Origin: Streptomyces coeruleorubidus
GTDB lineage: Bacteria > Actinomycetota > Actinomycetes > Streptomycetales > Streptomycetaceae
DNA length: 64,000 nucleotides
Direction: 5' to 3'
Assembly (NCBI RefSeq): GCF_028885415.1
Contig: NZ_CP118527.1
Location: 5,704,001-5,768,000 of the forward strand
The stretch's first letter is position 1, and every line of letters starts with the position of its first letter. The translations under genes were made by a program, and so were the position numbers. The notes below the pieces were generated by a model, which had not been told where the DNA came from, searched no databases, and was given only the letters and a program-made list of their open reading frames with translations. Of the stretch, positions 60,131 to 64,000 are shown in pieces.

Positions 60131-60778
60131 TCAGGAGCAGCCGCCCCTGTCCCCACGCACATGCGCGGTCTGCCACACGTCTTGGGCGTTCTTGCGCAGC
60201 GACACCTGGTAGAAGACCTCAGGGTCCGTCCCCGCGGGATTTCCCACGACCTCGCCGGTCTCGCGATGCTTCGTGTACGCCTTGCTTTCGTCCGTGCAGT
60301 AGCTGAGCAACGCCGTCACCCCGTTGTCGCCGACCGCGACTTCGGGACCGAAGACGGGCAGCTTGCCGATGACGTTGACGTTCTTGTCCGTGTAGGACCT
60401 GATCCACTGCGTGCTCTGCCCGCGGGCCGCTTCGGTTTCGTAGAAGGTCACCGCTTCACTGTCGGGATCGTTCGCGATGATCGCCGCGTACCCCGCCCGG
60501 AGATCCTCCCTGCCGTCATGGAGCACGGCCTGCTCGACGGGGTCGCTGCTCTGCCAGTCCTCGAAAGTCAGCTGAAAGCTGCTGGGGAGGGTGATCTTCG
60601 GGCGTACGTGCTCGGGTGACGCCTGTGCGGGTGCGGAGGTGGAAGGGCTGCTCGGCTCAGGAGTTGCCCTCACCTTCTTGCTCGACGGTTGTCCGTCGAC
60701 CCCGCCACAACCTGTGAGCAGGAGAGTCGCTGCTGAGGTCAGGGCGGCGGCCGTAGTGGTCAAGCGGTAGCGGGGCAC
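60131..60778 (-). CDS. Family-B lipoprotein, unpaired copy
   Basis: A 215-residue lipoprotein. The lipobox LLTGC is followed by GGVDGQ, a Ser/Thr/Pro spacer and the mature sequence ITLPSSFQLTFEDWQSSDPV, then a helical region with YTDKNVNVIGKLPVF and LSYCTDESKAYTKHRETGE. Two mature cysteines (YCTDES and the final GCS) match the other families. It is very similar to the lipoprotein at 61868, and lies 40 bases downstream of the secreted gene. The GTG start at 60778 has only a weak ribosome site. Confidence 0.83.
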   Translation of the reverse strand: MPRYRLTTTAAALTSAATLLLTGCGGVDGQPSSKKVRATPEPSSPSTSAPAQASPEHVRPKITLPSSFQLTFEDWQSSDPVEQAVLHDGREDLRAGYAAIIANDPDSEAVTFYETEAARGQSTQWIRSYTDKNVNVIGKLPVFGPEVAVGDNGVTALLSYCTDESKAYTKHRETGEVVGNPAGTDPEVFYQVSLRKNAQDVWQTAHVRGDRGGCS

Positions 60779-60818
60779 GGGGGTCTCGTTCTTCCGGTTG
60801 TGCGGTGCGGGCGTCGCG

Positions 60819-61871
60819 TCAGCGGTTGATCGACTGGATCTCCTGGACGTTCATGTCCTGGGTGGTCTCGAAGGTGCCGTCGGGGAGGTCGCCGCCGGTG
60901 CCGTCGGAGCCTTCCCAGGTGATCTGCCAGGTGACGCTGGCGGAGAGCTGGTACGGGGTGCCGTTCGTGGCGCGGAGGTAGCGGATGCCGCAGGGCGGGG
61001 TCTTTTCGGCGTTGCCCTTGGTGTACGGGGTGCCGATCGAACCGTCGTCGTTGATCTCGCAGTCGCCGGAGGCGGGGAAGACCTCGGCGTCCTTGGTGCC
61101 GGGCTCCAGATGGAGGGCGATCGGCTTCGCTGTCGTCTCGGCCCACAGGCCCGTTCCGGGTAGCTCCGCGCGGACCTTGCCCTCCTTGAAGGTGCCCTTG
61201 TCCAGCCAGACCCAGGTCGGCAGATTCACCGTCGACCTGGCCGCCGGCTTCAGCTCCACCTCTGTCTCGGGGACCTTGACCTTGTCGTAGGCGTAGTCGG
61301 CGAGGGTTTCCGGCGTGGGGGCGTTGGGGTCGTCGGGGATCTCTCCGGCGTCCTGCCAGAACATCAGCCGACTGCACAGTGAGGTGTCGTCGAGGGCGTT
61401 GAAGTCCGGAGCGACCCCGCGCCAGAAGTAGCCGTCCTTGCCGAGGTTGTAGTTCTTGTAGCCCTTCACGGTGGACGGTTTGGTGAAGATGGTGTTCGCG
61501 TCTTTCCCGTCCCTGAAGTGGTCGGTCCAGAGCTTCGATCCGTACCAGCCGTCGCGCAGGCCTGCGTCGCCGTTTCCGTCGTTCTCCGCGAAGTTCTTGA
61601 GCTGCTCAGGTGTGAAGACCGGCTCGTACCAGCACGGCGGCGGCTTCCAGGTCACGTCCGTTGGCGCGACAGTGCCCTGCTTTCCGCCGGTGGGGCCGCT
61701 CACTTGGGTGACCTTGATCCGGGACTGCGAGGCGGAAGCGGAGATCTCGTTGGCCTTGGCTCCGCCGCCGTAGCTGCCTTCGCCGCCGAGGGCGATGGCA
61801 GGCACGGGCGCGAGGAGGGCGACGGTGAGCGAGATGACCGTGAGGGGCCGGGAGGCGTGTGAGTACCTCAT
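60819..61871 (-). CDS. Secreted four-cysteine protein of module pair 4
   Basis: A 350-residue exported protein. The ATG at 61871 overlaps the lipoprotein stop by four bases (ATGA) and is preceded by GAGGGGTGG. The signal peptide ends near AIA-LG at about residue 29. Motifs: PPPCWYEPVFTPEQLKNF, YKNYNLGKDGYFWRGVAP, LCSRLMFWQDAGE, YAYDKVKVPETEVEL, STVNLPTWVWLD, LHLEPGTKDAEVFPASGDC, PPCGIRYLRATNG and GDLPDGTFE. The end is VQEIQSINR. It lies between two family-B lipoproteins, which bracket it. Confidence 0.83.
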   Translation of the reverse strand: MRYSHASRPLTVISLTVALLAPVPAIALGGEGSYGGGAKANEISASASQSRIKVTQVSGPTGGKQGTVAPTDVTWKPPPCWYEPVFTPEQLKNFAENDGNGDAGLRDGWYGSKLWTDHFRDGKDANTIFTKPSTVKGYKNYNLGKDGYFWRGVAPDFNALDDTSLCSRLMFWQDAGEIPDDPNAPTPETLADYAYDKVKVPETEVELKPAARSTVNLPTWVWLDKGTFKEGKVRAELPGTGLWAETTAKPIALHLEPGTKDAEVFPASGDCEINDDGSIGTPYTKGNAEKTPPCGIRYLRATNGTPYQLSASVTWQITWEGSDGTGGDLPDGTFETTQDMNVQEIQSINR

Positions 61872-62518
61872 TGTGCGCAGCCACCCCTCTCCGAATGGGC
61901 GGACACCGCCTGCCACACACCCTGGGCGTTCTTGCCCATGGAAATCACGTAGAAGACCTCGGGGTCCGTGCCCGCCGGGTTTCCTTTGACCTCGCCCGTC
62001 TTGCGGTTCTTCGTCGAGGCTTTGCTCTCATCGGTGCAGTAGGAGAGGGACGCCGCTGCCTTGTCCTTGGCGAGGGTGACCTTGGGGTCGAACACTGGCA
62101 GCTTGCCGATGACGGTGAGGTTCTTGTCCGTGTAGGTCCTGATCCACAGCTGGCTCTGCAGGAAGCCGGCCTTCGTGTCGTAGAAGGCGCGGTCCTTGCT
62201 GTCGGGGTCATTCTCGATGATCGCCTCGTACCCCGCCCGGAGTTGTTCCTTGCCGTCGTTGAGTACGGCCTGCTCGACGGGGTCGCTGCTCGTCCAGTTC
62301 TCGAAGGTCAGCTGGAAGCTGCTGGGAAGCTTGATCACCGGGCGCTTGACCTCGGGCGCCGCAGCCGACGTCGAAGCGGGGGTCGAGGGGCTGCTCGACC
62401 CGCTGTCCGCCCCCTTGATGTCGTCCGATGGCGAATCGCCACCACCACACGCGGACAGAAGCAGCGCCGCTGTCGCGGTCAGCGTGGCGGCGGTGGTGGT
62501 CAGAGCGCGGCGTGCCAC
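61868..62518 (-). CDS. Family-B lipoprotein of module pair 4
   Basis: A 216-residue lipoprotein with lipobox LLSAC, an Asp/Ser-rich spacer and the mature sequence IKLPSSFQLTFENWTSSDPV. YTDKNLTVIGKLPVF, LSYCTDESKASTKNRKTGE and a terminal GCAQ match the copy at 60131. The GTG start at 62518 follows GGGGGAGA. The stop overlaps the secreted gene's start. It heads the unit lipoprotein, secreted protein, second lipoprotein. Confidence 0.84.
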   Translation of the reverse strand: MARRALTTTAATLTATAALLLSACGGGDSPSDDIKGADSGSSSPSTPASTSAAAPEVKRPVIKLPSSFQLTFENWTSSDPVEQAVLNDGKEQLRAGYEAIIENDPDSKDRAFYDTKAGFLQSQLWIRTYTDKNLTVIGKLPVFDPKVTLAKDKAAASLSYCTDESKASTKNRKTGEVKGNPAGTDPEVFYVISMGKNAQGVWQAVSAHSERGGCAQ

Positions 62519-62689
62519 GGTTCGTCTCCCCCGGTGTTCGGCGTATGCGACTGTTCGGCGTATGCGACAGGGAACGAAGTTATCAGGGGCCGGTGAGGGG
62601 GCCCTTGAGAGGCAGTGGGTGGATTGTGTGGGGAAGGTGAGGCGTGAACCAGGTGAAATGCGCGGGTCGGCAATGCGAGGCATGAGCTA

Positions 62690-63367
62690 GTGGCTGGTCA
62701 GGTTGTTCGCGTTCCGGAAGGCGCGCTGGCGCGGGAGATCTTCGGGCCGCTCGGCGGGGTCGTGGAGGTCGGGGCCGTGTCGGCGACCGGCACCTGGAGT
62801 GTCGGCGCGGTCTCCGTCGGCGAGTTGGTGAGCCGTCGGCGTGACGAGGTCGGCCGGTTGCTCGAACTCGTCCGTGACATCGGTGGCTTCACCTCGTCCG
62901 CGATGGCCGTCGCCGATGAACTGGGCTATCTGCGGGAGCACGAGGTGACGGCACCCTCCTTGCTGCTGTGGTCGGGTGCGGTCGAGGAGGTTCCGTCCCG
63001 GCTCGAGGACCTCGGACGGCCGGACATCGTTCGTCGCATGTGCCACATGGCGGCCGACCTGCAGCTGACGTACTTCCTGCAGGCCCTGATCACGGCTGCC
63101 GTCGCGGCGGGAGGGGAAGTCCGCCCGGGGGCAGCCCGCATCGCCGAAGCGCTGGCGATCGCGTCCGGCATCGCGGACGCCACGGGACGGAGCGCACCAG
63201 CGCTGGTCTTCAGGATGTGGCGAGTTGCCTGCCTCCCGGGCCTGCTTCGGCCCGAGGCCGACATGCCCCAGCACGGAAAGGCCGGGTTCCGGGCCTATGA
63301 CCGGGCGCTCGACGCCCTGCTCCCGGTGGACGGCCGCGCTGATGCTCCCCGTCGCGTCAGCGGTTGA
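62690..63367 (+). CDS. Uncharacterised helical protein
   Basis: A 225-residue protein starting with GTG at 62690. It is strongly helical with no signal peptide; sequences such as RRRDEVGRLLELVRDIGGF and MAADLQLTYFLQALITAAVA are amphipathic. Its stop overlaps the 3' end of the convergent secreted-protein gene by 11 bases. I recognise no family. The start is uncertain and coding potential is moderate, so the extent should be treated as provisional. Confidence 0.55.
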   Translation: MAGQVVRVPEGALAREIFGPLGGVVEVGAVSATGTWSVGAVSVGELVSRRRDEVGRLLELVRDIGGFTSSAMAVADELGYLREHEVTAPSLLLWSGAVEEVPSRLEDLGRPDIVRRMCHMAADLQLTYFLQALITAAVAAGGEVRPGAARIAEALAIASGIADATGRSAPALVFRMWRVACLPGLLRPEADMPQHGKAGFRAYDRALDALLPVDGRADAPRRVSG

Positions 63368-64000
63368 TCGACTGGATCTCCTGGACGTTCATGTCCTGGG
63401 TCGTTTCGAAAGTGCCATCCGGGAGGTCACCGTTCGCGCCACCCGTGCCTTCCCACGAAATCTGCCAGGTGATGCTGGCCTTCAACTGGTACGGCTCACC
63501 GTTCGTGGCGCGCAGGTACCTGATGCCGCAAGGCGGGGTCTTGTCGGCGTCGCCCTTGGCGTAGGGGGTTCCGGATCGAGCCGTCCTCGTTGATCTCGCA
63601 GTCACCGGAGGCCGGGAAGGTCTCGGCATCGTCCGTGCCCGGTTCCAGGTGCAGGGCCACCGGCTTGGCCGTCGTCTCCGTCCACAGCCCCGTGTCGGGA
63701 AGCTCGGCCCGGACCTTGACCTCCTTGAAGGTGCCCTTGTCCAACCACACCCAAGTGGGCAGGTTCACCGTGGACTTGGCCTCCGGCCTCAGCGTGACCT
63801 CGGTCTTGGGCACCTCGATCTTGTCGTAGGCGTACGCCGCAAGCGTCTCAGGAGTCGGCGCGTGCTCGTCGTCCGGGATCGTGCCGGCGTCCTGCCAAAA
63901 CATGATCCGGCCGCAGTCCCAGGCCTTGCTGTCGTTCTCGTGGCCCTTGCGGACAACACTGCGCCAGAACATGCCCTTCTTGCCGATGTTGTAGTTCTTG
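63357..64000 (-). pseudogene. Secreted four-cysteine protein, frameshifted and cut by window edge
   Basis: The 5' part lies beyond 64000. The visible sequence reads KKGMFWRSVVRKG, DCGRIMFWQDAGT, AYAYDKIEVPKTEVTL, STVNLPTWVWLD and HLEPGTDDAETFPASGDC in one frame, then shifts after DGSI into another frame ending with PPCGIRYLRATNG, the GDLPDGTFE block and VQEIQSINR. The plus strand has TTCCGGATCGAG at 63569-63580 where the paralog at 60819 needs one base fewer, so an extra base lies around 63573. It is probably a broken gene or a sequencing error. Its lipoprotein partner is expected just outside the window. Confidence 0.78.

Overview
The window is high-GC DNA with Streptomyces-type codon use, GTG and TTG starts, futalosine-pathway menaquinone synthesis (MqnA), a Tat-exported flavoprotein and an actinobacterial Flp (tad) pilus locus. 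It is almost certainly a Streptomyces chromosome segment. I see no tRNA, rRNA, insertion sequence or CRISPR array.

Layout. Positions 1-9000 are mostly housekeeping: a truncated acyl-CoA synthetase, an orphan sugar-binding lipoprotein, a Tat flavoprotein, a methyltransferase, a cold-shock protein, mqnA and a receptor Ser/Thr kinase. Positions 8800-36400 form a type VII secretion (T7SS) island. It holds a large FHA-FtsK EccC ATPase, four small ESX-like helical-hairpin proteins (the fifth is at 54.5 kb), three large proteins that share the N-terminal delivery architecture of an Rhs toxin but have no toxin tip, and several families of accessory paralogs, some broken or reduced to fragments. Positions 36400-45100 are cell-envelope genes: a deacetylase-like/GT2 fusion, an LCP protein, two TPM-like membrane proteins and a lipoprotein. 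Positions 45539-52149 encode the Flp pilus machine (cpaB, tadZ, cpaF, tadB, tadC, flp and three pseudopilin-like genes). Positions 52221-64000 return to T7SS-linked accessory genes, including a bacteriocin-like double-glycine peptide gene behind a perfect inverted-repeat operator, a fifth ESX-like gene, a 1522-residue Rhs toxin with a putative immunity gene, and more accessory pairs.

The two most interesting patterns are these. (1) A repeated two-gene module: a small lipoprotein followed, with overlapping ends, by a secreted protein of about 350 residues with four conserved cysteines. Four intact pairs, plus orphan and decayed members, lie next to ESX-like, delivery-protein or Rhs genes. (2) A common delivery architecture (N-terminal DPTPGDP-type motif, helical region, hydrophobic segment, PG motif) shared by the Rhs toxin and three toxin-less proteins, each near an ESX-like gene ending in F/Y-x-x-x-D. 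Together they suggest a T7SS-dependent export system with lineage-specific surface partners. The export link is inference.

Four genes appear to carry single-base frameshifts (about 9264, 22133, 37614 and 63573). Two of these fall in five-base C or G runs, so sequencing error must be excluded before they are called pseudogenes. Scars of the eccC/esx neighbourhood at 20.6 kb and 27.9 kb show that the island grew and decayed by segmental duplication.
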